From Datisca glomerata (Eukaryota > Streptophyta > Magnoliopsida > Cucurbitales > Datiscaceae): DNA of 64,000 nucleotides. The translations under genes were made by a program, and so were the position numbers. Every line of letters starts with the position of its first letter. Position 1 is the first letter of the stretch. The notes under the pieces were generated by a model that ran no database searches, had not been told where the DNA came from, and saw nothing but the letters and a program-made list of their open reading frames with translations. Shown here piece by piece: positions 8,205 to 17,835 of the stretch. The stretch spans positions 189,187 through 253,186 of the forward strand of contig QANY01005344.1 in assembly GCA_003255025.1 (NCBI GenBank). Direction: 5' to 3'.

Positions 8205-10760
8205 AAAGAATTGGATTTCTGCACGTTTGTCGGTTGTCGCCAATTTGCCCACAACGTTTGCACTTCATTCTCACTACTTCCTCACCTCTAGATGAAATTC
8301 TCTTTGTCCTAGGTCTGCCACTTTACCGCCTCGTTATAGGTGACAATACCACTTTTTCATGAACCTCCTAGTTGATGACCCAATCTGCTTGATCCCCGAG
8401 AAGATATATTGTTTCCGCATATGCAACAATTAGAGCCTCATTTTTGTATAACCTCGAACACATATCGTATGCGAAAATATTACGTCACCGACATGCAGCC
8501 AATGCATGCAAGCATAGAATTTGATCCACGTACAAGTCTTAAGATGTAAAAAGTCTACCACTGCTCCCTTACCCCCACCCGCAACACGAAACTCGTGGAT
8601 GTCATGAGGAAACAATAATAGTGTACGTGATGCAAGATGCTTCTTATTAAGCCTAGTCTCAACCCAATTTGTCATCTGCGAGGTGATTTGACAGACAGTC
8701 ATCCGTCGTTCGTAGAACCACCATTGTAACATGTTACAGATATGTTCTATAAGCCATGTGATGGGAAGCTTTCTAGCATCCTTCAAAACCATTCAAACAT
8801 TCCGCGATATTTGTAGTTATTATATTGTATCACATTCCATCAAAACGGGAACGTCCCCACCTCTCAACTCCCCCCACCGACACATATTGTGAAATATCTA
8901 AAAATTCATCTGTAAAATAAATCATCACCTGATCAAATTCTGATTGACGATATCCTTTGCTACTTTAAAAAACAATGCGACCACATCTTCCTTTTTATAA
9001 ATTGATTTGATATTTTGGCCCATATGAAAAATGCAAGCTCCATGAAGCGCACTGGGAAAGATAATCTGTACAACATTTAGTATACTTGTATGCCTGTTGA
9101 ATATAACTACCAAGTCTTTCGGATCACCGATTATATTTACGGAAGAACCATTCTCATAAATCATTATTTTCTGAATCTGCAATTTTAAATGCAATGAGAT
9201 ATACTTGGTTGTTCTCATCCTTTTCTGTTGCAACAAATAATACCCCTTTGTATTTGGCTTTTAAGGCTGTTGCGTCAACAATAATGACAAGCCGTATACA
9301 GCTAAAAAATTCACGAACAGATGGTCCAAGAGCCATGAAAAAAATATTTAAAATGGTCCTGCTCATTGGTCTCTATGTGTGTCGTTGTCCCTGAAAAATA
9401 TTTAATATTGTTGTATTAAAATTGACAAAGTACAAACATAGTGGACGCGATGACTACACGATGACTACACGAGATCCGTGTAACCATCTTGTAGGCTACA
9501 CGAGGTTCGTGAAGCCATCGTGTAAACTACACGATGACTACACGGGGACTGCGTAACTATCGTGTAGTACTCTTCTAGGCATAATGATGGAAAAATATAA
9601 AATAAGTAGTTGGACTTTTTTATTTTAACATGCAACAATATGCTGTGAGCATCCTATAGTTGTCTTTAAGAGACCCTCGAACTAATTCTAATGCATGTTT
9701 ATTAGCCCTTCATTCCTTATGGTAACCTATGTTGACACCGAAATCAAGCCGAACATCTTCAATTATGTCTTCTGGCCTATATATACGACTGACACCCGTG
9801 TATTTGGACCGTATAGAATGATCAATCAATGAATATGTAGCCTAATGGTATTCATGTCTTAAAACTTCAAATGTGCATGTATGTGTATTGATGAACTTTG
9901 TAACTTTGAAGTATGGACAATTTTTCAATTTCATGGCCCGTAACCTTCATTGGCATGTTTTCTCAACACATACAAGTACCAATATTGACTGGCTTGACTT
10001 GATGATCCGAAACTTAAAATTTCTTCGGATGACTATCATACGAGCAACCTTAAGCAACTCGGCTGTATCACTGTATAAATCATCCATATTTATTGTGTCT
10101 GTTACAAGCTGATTCAAATCAGCCCGCTGCTTCCTGGACCCAGACGTTGTTCACTCAAATCAGGTTATGATGACAATGGACAAGTGGTCTCAGGTTCACC
10201 ACTAGTATTCAAGTCTGGAATTGTTGTATGGCTGTCAGCACTGATGGCTTCATCATGGCCGTCTCCACGGTTTGCATCATCATACGCCCATTGATCAAAT
10301 CACCATCGTCATCTCTATCAACATCAACATCCTCATCCTCGAAAACATTATAATCGTCATGACGAAAACATCATCATCATCATAGTTCCTTTCAAAATGA
10401 TCAAAACACTTAAAGCGAGAAATGCTTTCATGTAAAGGTTATCGTGACATTTGTGTTTCAGGAACCCAACTTTGATAAAACCCTGTAGTTTTAGGGATCC
10501 AAGATTGTTGTGATATTGTGGTTTGAGGAACTGAGTTTTGAGATGAAAAAAATTTAGGCTTGGTACTTACAAATAGTGAGTTTCTAAGTGATTCTGATTC
10601 ATTCTCCTTAATAAAGAACTGTAAATCTCTATCCTTTAAAATTTCAGCAGGAGGGCAGATGATATGACTTCTATAAAGAAATTTGATGGATATCATAGTT
10701 TGAGGGGTCTATTTGGAGTTCTTCTGCAATATATCTAATAGCTCGTGGTAAGTGCAATTA
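8205..10760 (-). pseudogene. MULE transposase (MURA-like), split and decayed
   Basis: Read on the minus strand. The N-terminal tail (10,439-10,696, DRDLQFFIKENESESLRNSL) is followed at 10,110-9,640 by a MuDR DNA-binding region (MIVIRRNFKFRIIKSSQSIL, then LRAMKLKNCPYFKVTKF and HTCTFEV) and RPEDIIEDVRLDFGVNIGYH. After a putative intron of about 240 bp, the transposase core at 9,390-9,150 reads MALGPSVREFFSC, VDATALKAKYKGVLFVA, NNQVY and DSEN. Then come IGDPKDLVVIFNRHTSI and IFPSALHGACIFHMGQN (9,000-9,120). A SWIM-like end (CTWIKFYACMHWLHVGD, about 8,500) and a C-terminal knuckle CKRCGQIGDNRQTC (about 8,210-8,250; usual His is Asp) complete it. Stops and frameshifts show it is inactive. Confidence 0.85.
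9440..9571. repeat. Palindromic repeat cluster 4, inside a transposase intron
   Basis: Repeats such as GACTACACGATGACTACACG, CGTGTAACC and CGTGTAGTACT lie between the two transposase exons. The exon boundary is supported by a minus-strand acceptor (TATTTTTCAG before GGACAACG, about 9,392) and by family continuity on both sides. Confidence 0.75.
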
Positions 10761-10924
10761 ATAGATATATTTACTAATTTGGTCTTCTCTCCACTAAAAG
10801 ACCATGTTGTACCATTTTTCACCCAATCTCCATCATGGAAAATAAAAATTCAAACTTCAGATATATCTGTATATACATCAATGAAGGAAGTCAGTAGAAG
10901 AAGAATACATAATGAAATGAAATG

Positions 10925-11010
10925 TTACACGATTATTCGTGTAGTTCCATCGTGTAGTGTACACGAGTTTTACACGAGGCTCGTGTAGACTTCGTTTTAC
11001 ACTACACCAT
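10925..11010. repeat. Palindromic repeat cluster 5
   Basis: Copies of CGTGTAGTGTACACGAG and related half-sites upstream of the transposase coding region, in its probable 5' leader or first intron on the minus strand. The segment beyond it (11,020-11,450) is GA-rich on plus, CT-rich on minus, as expected for a plant leader. Confidence 0.75.
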
Positions 11011-11479
11011 CATTTATTGTGATCCTGCACAATAAATGAACATCAAACAATATTCCAAGAAGAAGAAAATAAATAAATATTTCTGAAAAACTCATGAAAG
11101 TGAAAAACTCATGAAAGAAGGAAGAAGACAAGTAAATATTCCAGAAAGAAGAAAACAAAACTTATATATGTTCTAGAGAGAAGAACTAGCAATCTTTTTC
11201 TGTTGCAGGAAGAAGGAAGAAGATGAAGAAGAAAATGAAGAGGAAGCGGAGAAGAAAACGAAGAAGAAGTAGAAAAAATGAAATATGAAGAAGGAGAAAT
11301 GAGATGGGGTGAGTAAGGGAGGCTTTGCGTGTTTAGTGAGTAGATCATGATATTTGATTGGACAACTTGTAAGGGCAATAGTGAAAAAAGTGAAAAAATG
11401 AAGGTGAAGTTGGTTAGGGGTAAGCAAAAATTAATATTAAGATACATTTTGTAAGATGGTTAGTGTAAAAGTCCATTTT

Positions 11480-11520
11480 AACAAAAAAAAAAAAAAAAAA
11501 CCCCCCCNAAAAAAAAAAAA
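11480..11520. repeat. Poly-A/poly-C homopolymer run with an ambiguous base
   Basis: About 18 A, 7 C, one N (11,508) and 14 A. Adjacent homopolymers with an N suggest an unresolved or misassembled join. It coincides with the presumed right end of the MULE, which explains why that end cannot be defined. Confidence 0.9.
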
Positions 11521-12281
11521 ACCCTCCCTCCCTTGGCAGCCCCTACTCCAGCGTGATCCTTCCCCACCTCCCTTTTGTCCAGCGAGCCTCTCTGTTTCCC
11601 TTCTTCTTCTTCTTCGTTTTGTCGTTCTTTAGGTTCATCGTGAAATTCAGGTAACCTCATTTTCTTCTTTCTTTCTTTTTTGTTTCTCTTTGTTTCTTGG
11701 TCTCTCTCTCATTTGTCTTCCTCTCTACTTCTCCCCCTCTCTGTTTCTTTTCTCTGCGATTTTTCTTCGATTTCTCTTTCTCTTGGTGTGCTTGGTAGGT
11801 TTTCTCTGAGATTTGGTAAGGTTTTCTCTTTCTCTGCTCGTTATATACTGATTCGATTCGAGTGTTTCTTCTCCAGAGTATATAATGGAGATAACGCAAA
11901 TAAGGATTTCTTTTCCAGAATTGATATATTTCCCCTGCATCCAGTGAAAATCTGCTATTTGCATGGAGCACCAACCTTCCAGATCAATCTGAAAGGCTCA
12001 AAATATGGAGTCAAAGAATATATGAAAATGGAAAAGAAATATAGAAGTGACAGCAGAAGAATGGAAGAATCAAATTCATTAATCTTCTTTACTAGATTTG
12101 AAGAGGAGCTTGAAAATCACTGTAAGAAGTTCTAGAGCCTGAGTTGAAGTCTTTCTGAGATGGATTCCAGGATTGTGAACTATAAGAAGCAACTAGAAAA
12201 TTAACAAGTGCATTCAATGAATGATAACTGTGAGGAAATGAAACTGAGAGAAGATTTGCATTTTCTTCTGTCAAAACAGGG
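11521..12281 (+). pseudogene. Unrecognised gene-like fragment with leader and coiled-coil-like end
   Basis: The first part is CT-rich like a plant 5' leader, with a possible donor (TTCAGGTAACC, 11,648) and acceptor (TTTTCCAG, about 11,918). A frame then gives a charged, Lys/Glu-rich segment (RFEEELENHCKKF to a stop at 12,133), followed in shifted frames by MDSRIVNYKKQLEN and CEEMKLREDLHFLLSKQG. The composition suggests the remains of a coiled-coil protein, but I recognise no family. Stops make a working gene unlikely. It could equally be a non-coding transcript or a retrocopy. Confidence 0.3.
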
Positions 12282-12575
12282 GATATTTAGGTATAAGGTG
12301 GAGTGATGTTCAGTCGATAGTATACTCTATCCACATACTAAAAGGGATTTGAAATGTTTAATGATGATAGTTTAACATGGGATATTTGGGTATGAGAAGG
12401 AGTGGTTTTCAGTCGATAGGATACTCTATCCACGTACTAAAACAGATTTGAAGTGTTTAATGATGATAGTTTAATATGAGATATTTGAGTATAAGGAGGA
12501 ATGGTTTTCAGTTGATAGAATATTCTATCCACCACGTACTAAAACCGATTTGAAGTGTTTAATGATTATAGTATT
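12282..12575. repeat. Three tandem copies of a 99-bp unit
   Basis: GATATTT starts at 12,282, 12,381 and 12,480 mark the copies. Each contains TTCAGTCGATAG-like and ACTCTATCCAC motifs and ends TTTAATGATGATAG or similar. The third has a 3-bp insertion. Divergence among copies shows the triplication is not recent. No coding capacity is apparent. Confidence 0.9.
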
Positions 12576-12862
12576 TTTAGAGTACTAAACACTGCATACT
12601 TTTTCGAACTTTAAGAGTCCAGTTTTTCTAATAAAATAATGTAATCAAGCCAAAGTGTTAGTGGATTAATGGATTTCTCTCTTTGTTTTCATTGCTGAAA
12701 TGCTAGAACTGAACCGAATTGGATGGTGCAATTCGGTTCGGTCTTTTACCTAAACGGTTTTGTTTGGTTAGAAAGCGAACCGATGTAATCGGTTCGGTTT
12801 TGTTGTTCGGCGTGTAATCGACCAGACCGAACAGATTATACCCCTCGTAGTCGTTTTTGCTA

Positions 12863-12871
12863 AAACCCTAA
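12863..12871 (+). promoter_or_regulatory. Telo-box in the promoter/leader of the NOXY2-like gene
   Basis: AAACCCTAA lies 77 bp before the start codon, within AAAACCCTAAACCCC. Telo-boxes are common near the transcription start of plant genes active in dividing cells, including many translation and mitochondrial genes. Function here is inferred from position. Confidence 0.55.
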
Positions 12872-12947
12872 ACCCCTTTCAGCGTGAGGATCTGATCTGA
12901 GATCCTTTTTATCAATCTTATCTGAGATCTTCATCTTCTTCTCGTTA

Positions 12948-13368
12948 ATGGCTTCAGCCTGCCAGAGATTTGCAAACAGAGTATCTGTTTCGTCAATCAG
13001 ATCGGCCATCAAGTCCAGCATCCGTACGCCTCCGCTCGCCAAATCTACATCTCCCTCCTCTCCTTTCCTTCAACCTCCCAAGTCTAGATCCGCTTCCCCT
13101 TCTCTTGGTCGAAATTCCTTCACTAGGTATCTTGTTATTGTACTCTTTTATCCTTATTACATGTATCTGGTGTTAATTTCATGTTTATATGTTAATTATG
13201 CGATGAATTGGTAATAGGTCTCAGTCGGAGCTGGGATGCGTGCAGTCCCTGTTGCCATTGCACAATGCAGTAGCAGCGGCGAGAATGACGTCGCACTTGA
13301 GCACAACATCGAGGAGTTGCCGTGCGCTTTCACAGGGTACTCTCTGCCGCACCTCTCCCGACCTCTAA
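12948..13368 (+). CDS. NOXY2/NFD6-like small mitochondrial protein (two exons)
   Basis: Exons 12,948-13,126 and 13,218-13,368 join in frame (AG|G) to give 109 residues beginning MASACQRFANRVSVSSIRSA. The N-terminal half is rich in Ser, Arg and Ala without acidic residues, typical of a mitochondrial presequence. The second exon carries the family signature: LGCVQSLLPLHNAVAAARMT, then SHLSTTSRSCRALSQGTLCR and TSPDL. Arabidopsis relatives include NOXY2 and NUCLEAR FUSION DEFECTIVE 6, small mitochondrial proteins known from oxylipin-response and female-gametophyte mutants; their biochemical role is unknown. The intron has GT-AG ends (13,127-13,217). An alternative donor in exon 2 allows a second C-terminus. 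No damage is visible, so the gene looks functional. Confidence 0.88.
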
Positions 13369-15277
13369 TGTCCAATTTTCTACTTTCTTTTAAGTGTGAG
13401 TAGCTTTTTGTTTCTCTTAACAATGATGATTTAACTGATTTCTTCTTTCTTTGAAATGTTTTGATGTTCCTATGTTTCTTCAGTCCTGTTCTCTCAATTT
13501 TGTGTTTCTCTCAGTGAAATTTTGATCAGGAGATCGAATATATAATGTTTGGAGCTGATGGAATTGGCTAAGTTCTTTTCGTAAATGTGTTGGAAGCTCT
13601 GGGCAGATTCTTATGCATTTTATCATCTGTTTTCTATATATACCTGTATGCAAAGAATGATAGTTTGAGAAACTCATATCCTTCGAAGATTGCTTTGTTG
13701 GATGCGCTTAAGATTAATGACACTGATGCATGGTTGCTTTGCGAAGTTTAGATTTTTTTACTATTCTAGAGACGGTGCAATGGTTTGATCTCCCTGTTAG
13801 ATACTGTTATAGCTTTGGGTATCCCAGTAGGTATATTCTCAAGCTTCTTGTTTTTGTCCTCTAGTCAATGATCTTTTGTAAAGTAAAACTGGTTAGGTTA
13901 GGCTTGAGCTTGGGCAGCAATAAGGAATTAGCAGAATTGGTGGCTGGCTAGAGAGCTTGACTCTATTTGACTGGAGTGTTTCATTCCTGCAGGCACATAA
14001 TATCAACATGCTTGAAAGATATATATTCGGATTTGGAGAACTTGCCTATTATGGAGAAGGGAATCATTATCAAGTATGAAACTGAGTCCTCTCTTAGTTG
14101 TCTTAAAAATATTCAGTAATCGTAAAAGCTTGCTTGAAGGAGCTAATGGTTTTCACCCGATAGTTGATAAACTACTTTAGATAATATTTTCTTGCTTAGA
14201 ATATCCGATGGGGATATAAATCACGAAGGATTCTTCAACCCAAACTAAATATTTGCGAATGAATAGTTTGAATAATGAATCGTCATGAGACTTGCTGAGT
14301 AACCCCTATCGCATTCTAAACAAGAAATTAGAAATAACTTGGGTTCAACAAGCTTACACAGTCCAATATGGTTAGGTTCTCTTGAATTTCATGTACCCCT
14401 GGAGACAACTTCTTATCTCTCTTTGCTGCTGCTAACTAGCCTTTGACTATTCTTGGGTTTTTCTCCTTCATATCTCCCTTCTTTAAATCCGTTGTATACG
14501 GTTTCTCAGTGTAAATTGCGGGTTTGCCACACTGCTTCATGATAGCTGGTCATTTGTTGGTGGGTGTCTTGACACACTGTCTAACTTTTTTGAAAGCGCA
14601 TAATGTATTTATGCATAGCATCCCTCCTGAACTTCTATTAATTATACTGTGTTATTACAATGGCTTGTTAACTATTATCTTCTTGTATTCATGTATGTTA
14701 CGTTTTCGATGTTAATTATCTTCCCGAAGTATGTAGTTAATGTGTTAAAGGACAGATGGTAAAGTCATTCTTTGACTTATAAACTACTGATGTGATGTGA
14801 TGAATGATTTATTATTGGTAAAGGGTTAGACATAAAGAAACTACTGCGATGATAATAAGATGATGGTCCGTGTTCTTTTTGACATAGAATTATCCATTTA
14901 TATCTTTGGATAAAGGACACTGTGTAATAAACATGCTCCTTTCCCCAGATGGAATCGATGATACGTGAGACATTTTTGCTGTTTATAAAGGTGTGCTCTA
15001 TCACCTATGCTTAATTGCTCTGTGCACTTCGGATTGAAACTATAACATAGATATGAAGTTTTCACTCTATATATGGTACGTGCTAGACAAGATTTCTGTT
15101 CTTTCAAACATTATTCTCTGGGATGTAATTGTATAAGTTGTTTTGTTAATGAGGTCTGGATTCGTATAATCTATTATTTCCTTCAACTTCTTCACGCCCT
15201 TCCAGATGGGAATGTTTCTGATTAGAGTGGTTTTGTTTTTCGTTGTTGTAGAGCTTGGATTATCAACTCCAAGGTGA
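13337..15277 (+). other. Alternative intron and terminal exon of the NOXY2-like gene
   Basis: Splicing at GT 13,337-13,338, within exon 2 (CAGG|GTACTC), to the acceptor ending at 15,251 (GTTGTTGTAG) joins CAG-G to AGCTTGGATTATCAACTCC. This replaces the QGTLCRTSPDL end with QELGLSTPR and a stop at 15,275-15,277, giving 107 residues. From memory of the family, both kinds of C-terminus (LSQGTLCRTSP and LSQELGLSVPR) occur in plant homologues, so this tiny 26-bp exon is likely real. The 1.9-kb intron holds nothing else I recognise. Confidence 0.7.
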
Positions 15278-15904
15278 AATGCTACCAGACAATCGCCATG
15301 ACGGGACAATGTCTGCAGCAGTTTTTGTAAGCTTTTGAGTATGTAATTCTGACTCTACGTGCTGGCTAAACAAAGGAGAGCAGTTGATTTAACTTTTCTT
15401 ACCTAAAGAATATTGTTTTCCAATAAACTAGATTACAATGGTTTGGTTCAGTCTTAAATGTTTCCCGTTGCTTTGTCTTCAATGATGTCTTTCCTCATAT
15501 CCTTCTTCTGGACATGTATATGTACCAAGGCCATTGCTTCATTTTGACTCTTGCTTTGCTTCTCTACACTTAAAAGAGTATCAATCAATCTTGTATATAT
15601 ATAGACACACACACACTCCGGATAAGGAGCTAGAATAGAAGATATGTTCTTTCTTATGTGAGAGTCAGTTGTACAATCCCGAAAAAGGTCGAACTCAAAC
15701 GTTTATATTGCTTGACATATAAACATAAGATCCAATCCATCTGATGTGTTGCTTGCCTGCAGACAGGAAATATTTTTTGGGCTCTACTGAAAAGGAAAGG
15801 GAAAAAATGCTAAATATTTTGGGCAAAAATTAAACCAGAAGAATGTGATTGAGGATTCTTTATATTGTTGGGTTACCTTCATACAGGGATGAGGCAAAAT
15901 TTTA
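15278..15904. other. Probable 3' UTR and intergenic DNA
   Basis: AT-rich sequence downstream of the NOXY2-like gene with a short TATATATATA-CACACACACA tract at about 15,594-15,617. No coding similarity or RNA gene is visible. Confidence 0.4.
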
Positions 15905-16619
15905 GGGAAATTGTCAGGGGAAGACATCTGAGATAGTCTTTAACGAAATAAAGACCTTAGAAGTGGGTCAATGATATTAAGACTCTTGAGAAAGATTTTA
16001 TAAAGTAAAAGACTTATTTACTCTTTATAGTGAAACAATTCCATTTGAGTCTCAACTTTCATCTCTTCGAATGAAGGGTTCCCCCGACCCTTTAGCTTCA
16101 AGAATGAAGAAAACCCCAGATGCAAATGACTCTAGCGTAGATTATTCGCGAACGAAGGGTTCTCTCCAACTCTCAATAGTTACTCTCTGCGAGATTGTTC
16201 ATGATTGCCGTTCGTTCATTGTATCAATTTTTATAATATGGAATTTTTAATTTCTACAATCTGAATTTTTCATGGGCTTTTCAGTTTCTACCATCTGAAA
16301 TTTTCAGTTCTCCAATCTGATTGTTTAATAAGTTTTCAATGGGTTAAAGACAGAAATAGTGGGCGACGGTTCATCGGCGGGCAGGGAGAGAGAGACCCCT
16401 GTTGAAGGAGATGGAGGATTTTGAAGGAGTTGATGGTGAGAGAGATTATTGGGTTGAAGGAGATGAATAGTATTGAAGAGTAGATATAAAAGGAGATCCT
16501 TAACTCTAGGAAGCAAACTCAAATTGATTCAAAGATATAAGGGTAAATAATAGTTGGAACAATTCCATGGGTCTTAATTTCGTTATAAGTGTTGGCAAAG
16601 GTCTTTGTAGAAATTTCCC
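15905..16619. mobile_element. Non-autonomous MULE-type MITE
   Basis: A 715-bp non-coding element starts GGGAAATTGTCAGGGG and ends AGAAATTTCCC. The two ends are imperfect inverted repeats of about 55 bp, sharing TAACGAAAT-AAGACC blocks near 15,942 and 16,570. It is flanked by 9-bp sequences AAAATTTTA (15,896-15,904) and AAAAATTTA (16,620-16,628), matching at 8 of 9 positions; 9-bp target duplications are characteristic of Mutator-like elements. The only open frame (minus, 16,325-16,522) has no recognisable domain. It probably moved using a MULE transposase in trans. Confidence 0.72.
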
Positions 16620-17835
16620 AAAAATTTATCCAGAAGGGCAATTATATAGAGGTGTGTATACTGTGCATATGAATAAAGGGGTAAAATGCAAAAGACGGTT
16701 TTAAATTGTGTCATTTGTATGTATACCCTCTAAATTTTAAAAATTGCTTTTGAAGTCTCCAAATTTGATAAATATGCGACAACACTCATTGTGTTAGTTC
16801 GGATTTCAGTTTAATTCTAAAAAAATCAAATTATATTATAAAAAAAATATTTTTCTAAAATTTCGAAGAAGACATGCCAATATTTTTCTAAAATTTCGAA
16901 GAAGACATGCCTCTAAGAAAGCCACTCCGCTTAAAGAGTCCTCCCGTCTACATTCACTATTCTTCAAAGGCATTGCGTTGGGTTAGTAAAATTTAATTTT
17001 GACTTTCTTCTTCTCACTTTAATCCAGTCACTCGATAAGACTTCCTGTAATTTGAAAATGTTGATTCTTCTCCTACAACCCCTACCCCTCCAAGGCAGTA
17101 CTCTTCATCATCGACAAATCTGAATGTCTCGTCCGAGTTGAGACCTTTAAGAATCATAGATGGAAATTAGCACATATTATTTGAAGCTCATTTGTTCTTT
17201 CTTCTCTTCTCTTGCTTCTTATCTTTTATTTCTTGTGTGTTAATACATTTTCCAAAAGCTTAGGGAAGCTTTGAAGATTTAGATCTTCAAAATTAAGAAG
17301 GAAAGGAAAAGATTGAAAAAAAAGGAAAGTAAAAAAAATTATGAAGGATTACATTCCTGTTGTTAGGAGTTTAACGTGTGTCGTCCAGGGCCTAAAGAGC
17401 ATGATGACTTGACGTCGTCATCACCTTCCTCTGACTTATCACTGATTCAGCGACAATTTGCTCATGATTACAACCTTAATGGTGACAACTAAACACGAGG
17501 GTTACGCTCGTTGCGAGACTTAACCTAACACTTTACGGAACGAGCTAACGCAACCATACAACACCTATTTCTGTGTTCCTGAAAGGCACCCCTCTGTTTT
17601 AAGAGAATTTGCAGCATGTCAAGCCTGGGTAAAGTTCTTTTTGGAGTATGAGGAAAATTGTGATATGAATGACTTCTACTACATTCATAATCTCCCTTCA
17701 TTTCTTCTTCTAATCCTCTTGCTTTTCTCTCATTTTTCTTTCCTTCATGGCTTTCCAATATCTAAGCATAATCTAACTGTTCTATGTTTACACACCTTTA
17801 AACCATCATCATATCAACACAGCTGGGTTTGAAAT
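16620..17835. other. Intergenic region, no gene seen
   Basis: AT-rich spacer between the MITE and the stop of the minus-strand PPR gene. The last 200-300 bp (17,640-17,835) probably include the PPR 3' UTR. Apart from a small tandem duplication at 16,846-16,911, nothing is recognisable. Confidence 0.4.
16846..16911. repeat. 33-bp direct tandem duplication
   Basis: AATATTTTTCTAAAATTTCG and the next 13 bases are repeated exactly once, at 16,846 and at 16,879. Identity suggests a recent replication-slippage event. Confidence 0.9.

Larger units (their letters stand above)
3296..11507. mobile_element. Mutator-like element carrying a Ulp1-protease gene
   Basis: The span holds a plus-strand DUF1985/Ulp1-like gene and a convergent minus-strand MURA-type transposase. 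This pairing is known from plant MULEs that carry ULP1 domains (Kaonashi and CUMULE groups). The left end, GGGGAATTTCTAAAAGA at about 3,298, abuts the truncated copia gag. It resembles the terminus of the small MITE at 15,905-16,619 (GGGAAATTTCTACAAAGA). The right end is set only loosely at a poly-A/poly-C run with an N at 11,508; I could not see a matching inverted repeat or a target duplication there. Both genes carry stops, and the element is further damaged by an organelle DNA insertion. A non-TIR MULE would fit equally well. Confidence 0.6.

Noticed and set aside
11109..11447. Minus-strand Ser/Phe-rich ORFs that look like membrane proteins
   Set aside because: CT-rich leader-like DNA upstream of the MULE transposase; composition explains the residues.
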